This document shows, piece by piece, positions 46,623 to 56,959 of a DNA stretch of 64,000 nt. The stretch spans positions 1,860,001-1,924,000 of the forward strand of contig OZ234496.1 in NCBI GenBank assembly GCA_965153455.1, read 5' to 3'. Below the pieces are notes generated by a model, which was not told the origin of the DNA, did not search any database, and was given only the letters and a program-made list of their open reading frames with translations. The DNA is from Sphagnum compactum. Lineage: Eukaryota; Bryophyta; Sphagnopsida; Sphagnales. The position numbers and the translations under genes were made by a program. Within the stretch, counting starts at the first letter, position 1; each line of letters begins with the position of its first letter.

Positions 46623-47545
46623 TGTGACCGGAAAGGAAGTGACCACACAGTTTGTCTTTGATGGGCTCTGTAGTGTGAATGCCAAATTCATTTTAAGGGT
46701 TTAAGAGTTAAGCCTGCCGTCAACCTTCTTAATGAAGGCGGCGGGATTCATCAATTTGTGGGGTGGGGGTTAGTGATGGTGTGCATGGAATGCATGGGGA
46801 GGTCTCTCTCTGGGTGTATGGAGTTGGGGTACAGGAGGAAGGCGGCGCGAATGATGGGGAGGAGTGGCGCTGCATTGATGAGCCGAAGTGGAGGGAATGA
46901 CGGCGTAGGGAAGCTTGTGATGGAAGCGGAAAGGAGAAACGGAGGCGGCTGGTCTGGTGAAGGAGATAGACAGAAAAACAAGGGAGCTGAAGAATGATGG
47001 GGAGGAGATGTGCATGGATAGAAAGATTAGGAGGTTTGTCTTTGGGAAGATTTGGTAGGCTGAGGAGTGGTTTTTGGATCTGGGAGGAATATGTTAGAGT
47101 AAGAAAGCGGTTACTCGGGGGTTATCTCTGTGAATGCAGAGTATAGAGTTCTGTTTTTTAGAGGACTTGGCTGGTTGTTAGAACTCTCCGCTGCGCCTGC
47201 AACTTGGCCAAGCAGATGATGATGCACATCTGAAGGACTAGACCTCAGTAGGAGTCTGAACGTTGATGAGCATTTAAGAGATCAGGAAGCTTGTACTCTT
47301 TGGCAAATTTTGTAATGCGAGATGTGAGCGTTGGTTGCTGCGATTCTGTTCTGCCAATTTGTGTGCGTAGAAGCTGTGTCTGATTATTGATCAGAGAGTG
47401 CAGACAGGAATACCTAGCGACGAAGTTCCAGGGAAAGGATTAGTGGTTGTGTTTTGTTCAGAAGCTCAGCAATTGCAGCGTTGCTTAGATCCATACAGTA
47501 GGTCAGGGTGTTGTTTGATTTTGCACCCTCTCTTTTATGGTGACA
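46623..47545 (+). repeat. 3' LTR
   Basis: Matches the 5' LTR over 46623-47537. It continues TGGTGACA to 47545, so that its ends TGTGACC and GGTGACA form an imperfect inverted pair. It is followed by TTAC, which also precedes the 5' LTR. Confidence 0.9.
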
Positions 47546-47726
47546 TTACAACTTGTCAATTTGACCTTTGCCTAGTTGGATCAAAATACATTAAGAGGTG
47601 CCATGGTATGTGGAACAACTCAATTGATAGTTAATAGCTCACAAAAGATCAATTAATTTGCATATATTTGAAAGGGAAAATTTGTTTAATCTCAGTTTTA
47701 CATCCAGGAAGTTTGAGTGTTTTTTC

Positions 47727-47762
47727 ACTTACCCACCCAACACTAGTGTTGGGTGGGTAAGT
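47727..47762. other. 36-bp perfect palindrome
   Basis: The half-site ACTTACCCACCCAACACT is followed directly by its complement with no loop. The centre reads CACTAGTG. GGGTAA/TTACCC words recur in the next 600 bp. Confidence 0.95.
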
Positions 47763-49446
47763 ATTTTACCATGATATACTTACAGTGGGTATATAAATAG
47801 GGTAAAGATCTACTTTATTGGGTCTGTACATATTTTTTTACCCTTTTAACCTGCCTAGTAAATATTAAATTAGACTTACTCTGCCTTTATTCTTTACTAT
47901 ACCTAGCTATTATATATATTTAGTTTACCCTTAACCAATAGGGTAACCATTTTGAAGCAAGTAAAGAGAGGGTATATGGCAAAGTCATTGTATAGCATGT
48001 ATGTGCTTCCATATCTTTTGATGTATGTGGCAATGATAGAGCTTTTTGAATTATAGTGACTGATTATATTATAGTAATTACCTTGAATGAGATTCCTACA
48101 ATATGTTCTTGGAACCTTTATATTTTACTACCACTTGCCATGATAGGAATGCCTTGAATGTATGACTAAACATGATATGTTTCAATCAATTTTTGTTAGT
48201 ATTTCTATAGCATGTTTTAAATGTATCATATGTATACACATATTATACTTATCTAAGGTTACCCTACATTTATCCACTTACACCTGCAAGGTAAATAAAC
48301 GGTATATGATAACATATTTACCAATACCCTTACACTTAGAAATGGAAAATGTCATTTTCTTTTACTCTTTACCTATACCTGGTTTGGAATTTTGTTGAAA
48401 CCTATATAGTTTTACTCAGCTGATATACATTTTTTGGAAAAGATTACAATTTGTCCTTACTTGGTTTCAATATAAATAAAAGCAATATACATGTCTGACA
48501 TTGGTGTAAGTATAAAATTTCAAAAATTATCAATTGAGTAAACCTATGTATAGGCTTCAAAAAAATCCCCAAATCAGGTAAGACTTGCAAGTCTTGTACT
48601 AAATGTTTCTTCATTTATACTATCATGTAGGTCAAAATGCATTAACATACAGTAGAGCACATTATTAGGGTTATCACTATCAAGTTGCCAATGATGGTAA
48701 CCTAACATCATGTCAATTTAGGGTCAATTTAAAATCGACATACGGTTGACATGGGTAAGAACAATAACTTGTTTCGAAGGTTAAACTGAATTACCCAAAA
48801 TCAATGAAACATTGACACATGCCATGCCATTATTTTTAAGAATATTTCTTGCTACCGAAATCCAAATCCTATGTTTAAAAAAAAGGATGCCATCCATGAA
48901 TCTAGATTAATTGAATAGCCCATTTTATAGTGTAGATTTCTTTTTTAAAAAATTAATTATAAAACTTTAAACAAGGTGGATTGAGGCCAAGCAGACTGAT
49001 ATCAGATGGATTGGTACCTAGTTCAGTCCCTATACTCCAAAAGACAAAGAAAACAGACAGAAAAAAGAAAACTAGACCTTGAAGACGACGGTGACTAAAA
49101 TTTTAGTTGCCATCTTCTTGACGATCTAGGTTCATATTTTGGGTGAGTGGAACAAGGGTTGTTTGGACTGTAAGATACCTTGTTCTAGCATCACCAATAT
49201 ACATAAATAAAATGTTAATTGAAAACTTACTAGCAAAGCGAAAAATGTTTTAAACTTTTATTGTGGGAGCTTCATTCAATCAATGTGCTGTTGACAACAT
49301 CAATCAATGCATTGTGGTTCATCGACAAAATTGACACGTTCCATGATGTGGTGTTGATGTGATGGTAGACATAAATTGAGGTTGAAATGTACGAAATATT
49401 GAACAAGTATGAGACATTGCCTACAATTATAATCATTACAATATTT
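47763..49446. other. No gene recognised
   Basis: AT-rich sequence with scattered GGGTAA/TTACCC words. It contains the palindrome AAGACTTGCAAGTCTT at 48580-48595. Confidence 0.4.
48580..48595. other. 16-bp perfect palindrome, second copy
   Basis: Identical to 19657-19672, with similar but not identical flanks (GGTAAGACT... versus GATAAAGACT...). Confidence 0.9.
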
Positions 49447-51075
49447 ATTTTAACTACATTATAATTTTTCCAAAATTGTAATCCGGATTTAAAGTTATAA
49501 ATTATAGATTGTGAATAATTATGATCCATTAGAAAATAATTAAGAAATTACTATATTAATTCTTATGTGAAATAATTAAATTTAGTTAAAAATAATGTAA
49601 CAATTATTATAGTAATTGATTTATTTTACAGTAAGAATATAAATTATGTAATATAAAAAACTTATGTTGTCACAATAACTATTTAGTGTATCTTATAATT
49701 AATAAATATAATCATTTAGAATTATTTATAAAATTGATATATTATGAATAAGTAGTTACAAGAAAATATTTTAGTTTATTATATTAAAATCCATGTAGTT
49801 ATGGTCAATTATTTTAATTAAATTATGATTATTCTAGAAACTTAAATAAGAACTAGATTTATAAATTATAAATTGTACAATATAATACAAAGTTTAATTA
49901 TAAATTAATTATTCAAGTATTGTAATTCTAACTTACAAATAAATTAATTAATTGCAATGATTTTATGTCATTATAGAATAATAATTATTAATATAAAAAT
50001 TTATGTTTTCATATTAACAATTTATTGTAAATAAGTAAATAATGAGTAATACATACAATTATTTTAGTGTATTTTTCTTTTTTAAATACAGTAATTACAA
50101 CAAGTTTTCTCAATATTTTAATATTATTGTAAAATTGTAAAATAAAAATCTTAAGTATAGGACAAAACTTCTCAATTAGGGTACAAAACTTTATTATTAT
50201 TATTAAAACATAGGAGTTGTAAATACAATAGTTATTTTTTATGATTGGGAATTATCATTTTTCTTAATGTGAAATTTTTTGTTGTAATATTATTTATTCA
50301 TTTTATATAAGTAGTAATAAATAACAAGTAAAATAAGTTATTATAATTATTTTAAATTTGCGGTAAAATTATTCTAAAATTTTATGACGTAATAAAAATT
50401 ATATATTATAAGTAAAAAAGTTATTATTATATTGGAATGTAATTATTATAATTATAAAATTAAATTATTTCATTTAATTATAGTGGCATTATTTTAAAAT
50501 ATTAAAAATTAACATTATGAATAATTAAATTGAATTATAAATTATATGTCTATTATAATTCATGTATAGATAAAATAATTATTATGATTTTATAATAGTT
50601 ATATATTAATTAAAATAAATTTATTGTTATTAAAAAGTAGAAAAATATTTAGTATGATAGTCTATGTTGGAATATATTTAATTATTTGAAATTATAAGTA
50701 ATTTAATGTAATGAAATTAGTATAATTACAATAATCATATCAATGACTTTAATTACAATAAAAATACTATGAATATTAAGTTTAATCATAAATCAAATAA
50801 TTATTATAATTGATGTATATAAACATATGTTGATTATGTCTAAGCATCACTTCGCTTGCGACTAATGACACTTTAGATGGTTACTATTAGATGATAAATC
50901 CAACCCATATGTAGATGTAAACCAATTTAGTCGCGAATTAATCATAAACTATCGTAGGTGATTCGGTTGATGTTAGCATGATTAGTCGCAGAGGACAAAA
51001 GTTTAGTTGTAAAAACCAAATAATCACAAGTAGTTTTAAATGCGTTAGTCACATGTTGGTCATTTTCTTCGAGTG
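49447..51075 (-). mobile_element. CACTA-like fragment related to the 22798-26220 element
   Basis: The right end, complemented, reads CACTCGAAGAAAATGACC with GACTAA/TAGTCGC subterminal words at 50850-51050. Bases 49447-49765 align with 24285-24600 inside the complete element (GTGAATAATTATG, TTAATTCTTAT(C/G)TGAAATAATTAAA, ATAATCATTTA(T/G)AATTATTTATAAAA). The left terminus was not found; the interior is AT-rich and non-coding. The right end abuts the gag relic that begins at 51079. Confidence 0.65.
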
Positions 51076-51078
51076 TAA

Positions 51079-51600
51079 CTTTAATAATATTTCATAATGG
51101 ACCTCTACCCTTTCATTCTTCTCCTCCTTCATGTTCTTTAGCTAAAGATAGACTTGCTCATCATTCTAAATTGTTTTGAACCGTTTACAGAAAGATAACT
51201 ACAATTTTGCAAAAGTACAATCTAGGTAGTCTCCCATGTAATTGTTACACTAGTCAAACATAGTGTCTTTAGGGTAAAATTAAACATATTAACAATTTTG
51301 GCATCTTTTGTTTCACCATTTACTTTAATAGCAACCTTAAAAACTTTGACATGAACATTTAAGTTAAAATCCTTTACATATTCAAGGTAGTTAAGTGGTC
51401 GACAATAAGGCCTGTTTGGTGGTAATGGTGGTTTGCCTGGATTCACCATGGTAATCCAAAATATCCTGAAGGTCTTGAAAGTCTTGGTGGTCCTAGTGGT
51501 CCTGATCCTCCTCCTCCTAGATCTAATGGCTATACAACAAAAATCATGTCCACCTCTCTGGGCATCTCTATATGCATGTTCACAAGGTTTGTTCCCCTTA
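51079..51600 (-). pseudogene. Retrotransposon gag fragment, probably split by the CACTA-like insertion
   Basis: Minus-strand reading from about 51600: a Gly/Pro-rich start (GGGGSGPLGPPRLSRPSGYF), then NYLEYVKDFNLNVHVKVFKV, VNGETKDAKIVNMFNFTLK, a frame change, CNNYMGDYLDCTFAKL and NDEQVYL, KNMKEEKNERVEVHYEILLK. This is the retrotransposon gag domain of a Ty3/gypsy element distinct from the one at 41184. It breaks off exactly at the CACTA terminus (51075), mid-domain. Stops are present, so it is a relic. Confidence 0.7.
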
Positions 51601-51819
51601 GAATCTATGGTCTAGACCTCATACCAGGAATGCTGTGGGCTAGTGCTGTTGTAAATGGAGTTTCAGTAATTGTAACCATAGAGTGAGACATTGCCACAAA
51701 ATATAATGGTACAGATCTTACTGGTTCCACTTTGAAATAAAAAGTTCTTACATAGGTAATTCCAACATTGTTGTGATGTAACAAATTTGGTGTAGGAGCT
51801 AAAGAAGACCTGGTGGCTA

Positions 51820-52600
51820 CTTCATGGCCCCACTAGGTGCAAAACAACAATTGAAACGATCACCAGGTGGTCATTAGGTACTAATGGAAATTTATCAAAA
51901 AAAACAACACCTCGTGGCTACTAGGTGCAAAACAACAATTGAAACGACCACCAGGTGGTCATTAGGTACTAATGGAAATTATCAAAAAAAATAGCACCTT
52001 GTGGCTACTAGGTGCAAAACAACAATTAAAAAAACCACTTGGTCGCCACCAAGTGGTCCCCTTTGATAGATTGAAAGTAATTAATCACTTGGTGGCCGCT
52101 AGGTATTAATGAAAATTATTAGAGAAAATAGAACCTCGTGGCTACCAAGTGCAAAACAAAATTTAGAAAACCACCTAGTGGCCACCAAGTGGCCCTTCAT
52201 GATTGAAAAATCCACCTAGTGGGCACTAGGTGCCGCTCCAAAATAGTAGACCAAAATGACACCAAGTGGCCACCATGTGCGTTTTTTTGTTGAACACATT
52301 AAAAAAATTGGCACTTGGTGGCCACTAGACTTGTGGACCTTCATGATTAAAAAATCCATAGGTCTAATGGCCACTAGGTGCATAAATTCCTTGAAAACTT
52401 GAAAAAATGGTACCTATTGGCCATTAGGGGAACTTATTCTTGAAAACAAAAAAAAATACACTTAGTGGCCACCAGGTGCAACTTAACAATTGAAAGCACC
52501 ACCTTGTGGCCATTAGGTGTCGTTTAAACATCGTAGCCTTTAGAAGACTAAAAGGGAACGACCTAGTGGCCACTACCTTCTTACCATTGCAATTTACATT
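51820..52600 (+). repeat. Tandem array of CACCTAGTGGCCACCAAGTG words
   Basis: The near-palindrome CACCTAGTGGCCACCAAGTG and variants in both orientations recur about every 40-50 bp, joined by A-rich spacers. A longer unit of about 93 bp (GGCTACTAGGTGCAAAACAA, GGTGGTCATTAGGTACTAAT) is repeated nearly exactly at about 51831-52015. The same core word builds the arrays at 18545-19460 and 32570-33740. Confidence 0.85.
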
Positions 52601-52914
52601 CATTCGTCTAATGTTCCTAAATGTTACCATGCTCTAATAGGTTTTCCTGCAATTGTGATAATGTTATCAAGGGTCCTCACCTAATGAAATTGGATGGGAA
52701 CTTCTTTGCATGATTCCAACAGAGATGCCATCAAGCCTTGTTTCAAAAGTCTTGGGTATGTTTTTGGGGAGGCAAGCTATCGCATGAACTTAGAACTGAG
52801 AGTTGGAACTTAGGATGGTTAAATGTCTTTTCCACTATACACATGCAAATAAAACTCAAGAATTTAACCACAAAATGAATGTTGTACCAATAAACCTAAA
52901 AGCAAAAATGGAAT
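52601..52914. other. No gene recognised
   Basis: Nothing supported beyond a short open frame. Confidence 0.35.
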
Positions 52915-53880
52915 GTAAGCATTCATCTTCATTATGGATGAATGATTTTTTTCATTCATCTAATGTATGGATGAAAAAAGTTAATTGCATTTACAGATTT
53001 GTAATAAATAGAACTTCCATATGGATGAATGTTTTATTTTACCATTAAATTTTCTTTTCCCCACAATTTTAACTAATTAGAATTTCATGAAACACAATCT
53101 AACTTTATATGATATAACATTTGTTGAATAATATAATGTAAATTTCCCATTATAGATGTATTTCATGGCTATGGTTTAAAATGCCATTATTTCAAAATGT
53201 TTTACATTTATTACTATTATTATGCTAACATCCACCCCATGGCCATTGTTGTTTTTTTTATTGAAAAAAAAATAAAGGTGTTTTTTTCTCTTTTTTTAAG
53301 GCAAATTGATTGAAGGTCATTGATGATATTGGGTTTTTTCCTCCCCTTCCTCTAAAGGTGCCACGACTTTCTTCAAATTTAATCAATGTTGTTAACCTAA
53401 AATTGAGTTTTAGGCACTTTAATTAATTTTCTTCAAACTATCATAGATGCCAATGGGGGTTTTTAAATAATTATTCATTTTTAAGGCACCTTGGTTTTCC
53501 ACGAAATAAACATATATAATGTTGTTGACAACAATTGGGTAGGTGGGGGATGTGACATTCATTCCATAACAATATTTTTTGAATTGCTTAACATTGTTCA
53601 TGAAAATGATTTCTTAAACATAATTTTGAAAATTATTTTAGTCCCAACATCATATTTTCCCCTATTATCACAATTTCATTTTCCATCATTAAATGATATT
53701 CAAGTTTGAAATATTAATACTTAAACAACAAATGAGGATGAATATAGAAATTTTGAATTTATTTATCTTCCAATCATGGATGAATTTCATCCAATGATTT
53801 AGTTGTTTGATCCAAATTATAAATGAAATTCATCCATGCAAAAATGACATTCATCCATATGAAATCATTCATCTATGGAC
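52915..53880. repeat. Segment bounded by clusters of ATGGATGAATG inverted words
   Basis: CATTCATC and GGATGAATG words cluster at 52920-53035 and again at 53775-53880, in both orientations, with about 750 bp of AT-rich DNA between. This could be a foldback or MITE-like element, but I could not define termini or a target duplication. Confidence 0.35.
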
Positions 53881-54273
53881 ATATTATCCATGTAGGTGGA
53901 TTAAAATCACATTAAATTTTAAGTTGCAAGCTCAAAGTTCCAAGCTTAGGCTTTATGCTCATGCACAAGCCATCTTCCATTTTTGGGTTTGGATAAAAAT
54001 ATTCCAAAATCGAACCTTGGAATCTAGTAGGTAGCTCTGTCTATTGCCTCTTGGGGTATTGAATTAACGAATCTAGCAAATCCATTTTTTGAATTCCATA
54101 TTATTATTGTTGATGGGATTGACATCCTTTGAAGAACCAAAGTAACAAACCTACATGACAACAGACGTAATTTAGCAAAATTTATTGTGCATATTTTTTA
54201 ATATTTCAAGGAGAAGACATTGGGGCTCATTTGCGATCCTCAGTGACTAAACAAAAACCTCCAACCATTAAAC

Positions 54274-54612
54274 ATGGAAAAAGGCTTTGGCATCACAAAT
54301 CTCTCAAAGCCAATCATAGGGCTAAAGATGAAGCAAAGATGGGATGAGATGATAGTTGCAATCAATGTGGATAGAGAAGAACATGAGAAAATTGCACCGC
54401 CACCCCGTCTACTAGTGGTGCATGTCGAGAGCTCCGTAACCATGCAAAAGTTGGCCAAGAAGGCTAAAAAAGAAAAGACAATAGAAGAGCAAAATGAAAA
54501 GATCATTGATAACCTTGTTTTTCAAAAAACACTAAAATCATTTAATGCTACCGAATGTAAGCTTGTCGACGAGAAAATAAAGGGGGAGATGGGGACTACT
54601 TCGCACTCATAA
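54274..54612 (+). CDS. Unidentified 112-codon open frame
   Basis: It encodes a charged, probably helical protein (MKQRWDEMIVAINVDREEHE, then AKKAKKEKTIEEQNEKIIDN). No family recognised, no signal peptide or membrane segment. It sits between AT-rich repeats and a solo LTR, so it may be a chance frame or an exon of a lost gene. Confidence 0.25.
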   Translation: MEKGFGITNLSKPIIGLKMKQRWDEMIVAINVDREEHEKIAPPPRLLVVHVESSVTMQKLAKKAKKEKTIEEQNEKIIDNLVFQKTLKSFNATECKLVDEKIKGEMGTTSHS

Positions 54613-54873
54613 ATAAACTAATTGTAGGAGTTAAAATTCTTGTTAATCGATTTTCTTTCGCCCCAAAACACATTGTGTATTGTTCGTTTTAGAGAGACAC
54701 AAAGACGATATACAAGTAAAAATTGCACAATATATAACTCATTTGAATACGTTTGCCTAGTAATTGTGTTCCCAATTGAGTTGGATAATCTCAACGAGAT
54801 TGCAGCTTAAGAGAAGCTTGGATCGTGGGTGAATATTCAAAACTCAAATATTTTCTTCCTAGGTGGGCATCAT

Positions 54874-55123
54874 TGTCGCAACCCTAGCCTTGGCTCGCGA
54901 CCAAGGCAAGGGGGTCGCAAGTGTGCGGGCCTATAAGTAGACCCGGGAGTCATATCACATGCTCCCAGGAGTGCAAAGAGTGTGAGGGAGTGAACCCTTG
55001 TCGTAACCCTAGCCTTGGCTCGCGACCAAGGCAAGGGGGTCGCAAGTGTGCGGGCCTATAAGTAGACCCGGGAGTCATATCACATGCTCCCGGGAGTGCA
55101 AAGAGTGTGAGGGAGTGAACCCT
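54874..55123 (+). repeat. 125-bp tandem duplication at the LTR start
   Basis: 54874-54998 and 54999-55123 are identical except for about two substitutions (GTCGCAACC/GTCGTAACC and CTCCCAGGA/CTCCCGGGA). Each copy begins exactly with the LTR terminal TG and carries a TATAAG (54932 and 55057). Confidence 0.92.
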
Positions 55124-55939
55124 CACACTTCCAAGTGAACTCCCATGTTGGGAGTTGGTGAGAGTGGAGTCCCAAAAGGACTCCCGAAACTTCAGAGAGC
55201 GTTTTGAGGGGTCAAAACTCAATGGCTTGTTGCGCTCTTTATATCAATGGAAAGGTCTTGAAGTGTAGATGTCTAAAATGGGCTCGCATTGCTCATTTGG
55301 ACATCTGAAACACGAGTTATGGCCAAAAGAAGGCCCGGGAGTCGAACTCCCGGGAGTCCGCCAGTTTTGACTCCCGACCACTAAAAGTCGGGAATCGACC
55401 CGAAATACTTGGCTGCAGAAAACGTGCGACATACCGTTGGAAAGGTCTTGACAAGACCTACAACTTTGCTTCAGACGACAACTCAATCGAAGGTCTGCTC
55501 CGAAAGTTATGAGGCTTCAAAGTCGCGGGAGTCCAAAGTTGCGCGATTTCGGGACTCCCACGCAAGAGTCCCGGGACAAAAAGGCCATTTGGATGCCACC
55601 CCCGCGATGAGTCACAGAGTATACTATAGGGAGTAAGGTGGTGGCTTACTCCCGAGCCCGGGGTGTGGTGTGTCAAAGTGAGTCCGAGTTCACTCGTGGC
55701 TGTCCCAACACCAAAAGGACCCAGAATGAATTCTAACCACTTTGTGTGGTTTCATGCAGGCCCGTGTGAGTGAGTACAGCTTGTCAACTCTTCCTAGTCT
55801 TTCCCGGGACTTCTAGCACGCCCCTCTTACCCCCCCTCTAGTGCTGGAAGTCGGGATCGTGCTCCAAGTTCCAACTCCTTCCGCATTGCCATATACTTAG
55901 ACCCTCAAGTGGGTCTACCCGGAACTTGGGAGCGCGACA
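54874..55939 (+). mobile_element. Solo LTR, copy B, with tandem-duplicated start
   Basis: The 1066-bp unit starts TGTCGCAACCCTAGCC and ends GGGAGCGCGACA, flanked by a perfect 5-bp duplication ATCAT at 54869-54873 and 55940-55944. It aligns with copies A and C along its length (AAAATGGGCTCGCAT, GAGTTATGGCCAAAAGAAGG, AGTATACTATAGGG). It is longer than A and C because the first 125 bp are duplicated. It is more GC-rich than the other two, so it may be the youngest or the least deaminated. Confidence 0.9.
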
Positions 55940-56018
55940 ATCATATTATCATGGTTATAAAGGTACATTTTAGAGGCAAATGAACAATTTTATTGCTTGA
56001 AATTTGTGACGAATTTCA

Positions 56019-56348
56019 TTGATGTCAAAATCCAAACTATATATTCACATGGAACTTTCTATTGTCTTACATGAGATCCTTGAATTACCATATTTGTCAG
56101 AGGAGATTAGGAACGATTATTCTTCTTTTCAAATAATTGTTTTGTGGCCTCAAGATCTTGTGAAGTTATGCAATTTGTCATTTTTGCTTAATAGCACCAA
56201 GGCAATTAAGGACACATCCACAACATATAGGGAGCGCCTAATCCATGCATGCAAAATATGGATTGAATACAATCAACCAACAAGAAATATTGATGAAAGA
56301 AGCAAGAAGAGCAAGACATACAAGGTAACTTTGCATTGGCTCCTCTAA
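56019..56348 (+). CDS. Unidentified 109-codon open frame between two solo LTRs
   Basis: It encodes LSIVLHEILELPYLSEEIRN, FQIIVLWPQDLVKLCNLSFL and RLIHACKIWIEYNQPTRNID. The composition looks protein-like rather than random, but I recognise no domain. The end (KTYKVTLHWLL) may run into an intron: AAG followed by GTAACT near 56320 is donor-like. It could be one exon of a relic gene. Confidence 0.3.
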   Translation: MMSKSKLYIHMELSIVLHEILELPYLSEEIRNDYSSFQIIVLWPQDLVKLCNLSFLLNSTKAIKDTSTTYRERLIHACKIWIEYNQPTRNIDERSKKSKTYKVTLHWLL

Positions 56349-56954
56349 AAATTGGAGAAATCTTACATGAAAGTTTTATGAATGCATATTAAAATGATCT
56401 TGTGTATGGTTCTATGTTCAAGATTTTGAGAGTGCTCGTCACTTTATGTTCGGAATGAAGTTGACAAAGGAAGGATGACATTATTTTGATTACCATTACC
56501 ATTCTCTCATTCTTGTGTGTGACATTGTATGTGAATGTGGAATCAAAATTGAAAAAGATTGTACTTGGTGTTGTGTAATGGAAAATGGTTGAAGGTTATG
56601 TGGAATCAAGTGCATTATTTCTTCTTGTTTGGATTGACTTCTAAAAAGATAGAAAAAGTAGTTCCTTCTTAGTTGATGTACAATATTAATTTCTTAGTTT
56701 GATTGTTCTTTTCTTTTGCAATGAAATTATTTTCTATACTTTTTATGGGAGTATGACGGTAAGGTTATTGCGGGAAGGTAATAGACACTAGAAAGCGGTA
56801 ACATGAAAATAACCACTAGATTTAAGGGTTGTAGAAAGCAAATTGATGTTGTAGATGGTAGGCAGTAGCTATAAGAGGAATGTGGGTGTTATAGATGGTA
56901 GGCAACAATTACAAGAGGTTTGCGAACACTATAGTTCAACTTTCAAGTCTATAA
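56349..56954. other. No gene recognised
   Basis: AT-rich flank. GTAGATGGTAGGCA words occur twice near 56850-56900. Confidence 0.35.
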
Positions 56955-56959
56955 ATGAT

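Larger units (their letters stand above)
39388..47545 (+). mobile_element. Complete Ty3/gypsy LTR retrotransposon, recently decayed
   Basis: The element is about 8.2 kb: 5' LTR, PBS, pre-gag ORF, gag-protease, RT, RNase H, integrase, PPT, 3' LTR. The protease-RT-RNase H-integrase order is Ty3/gypsy; the integrase ends in a GPY/F-like module with no chromodomain. A probable 4-bp target duplication TTAC lies at 39384-39387 and 47546-47549. The coding frame carries in-frame stops at 40486 (TAG), 42765 (TAA), 43406 (TGA) and 44390 (TAG) and frame changes near 40700 and 43118. Because damage is so light and the LTRs are about 98% alike, insertion is fairly recent relative to everything else here. 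Confidence 0.95.

Noticed and set aside
47572-47616. GGAAC at 39372 and 47612 as target duplication of the Ty3/gypsy element
   Set aside because: It would place the 3' LTR end about 70 bp beyond the aligned LTR sequence; TTAC directly at the LTR ends fits better.
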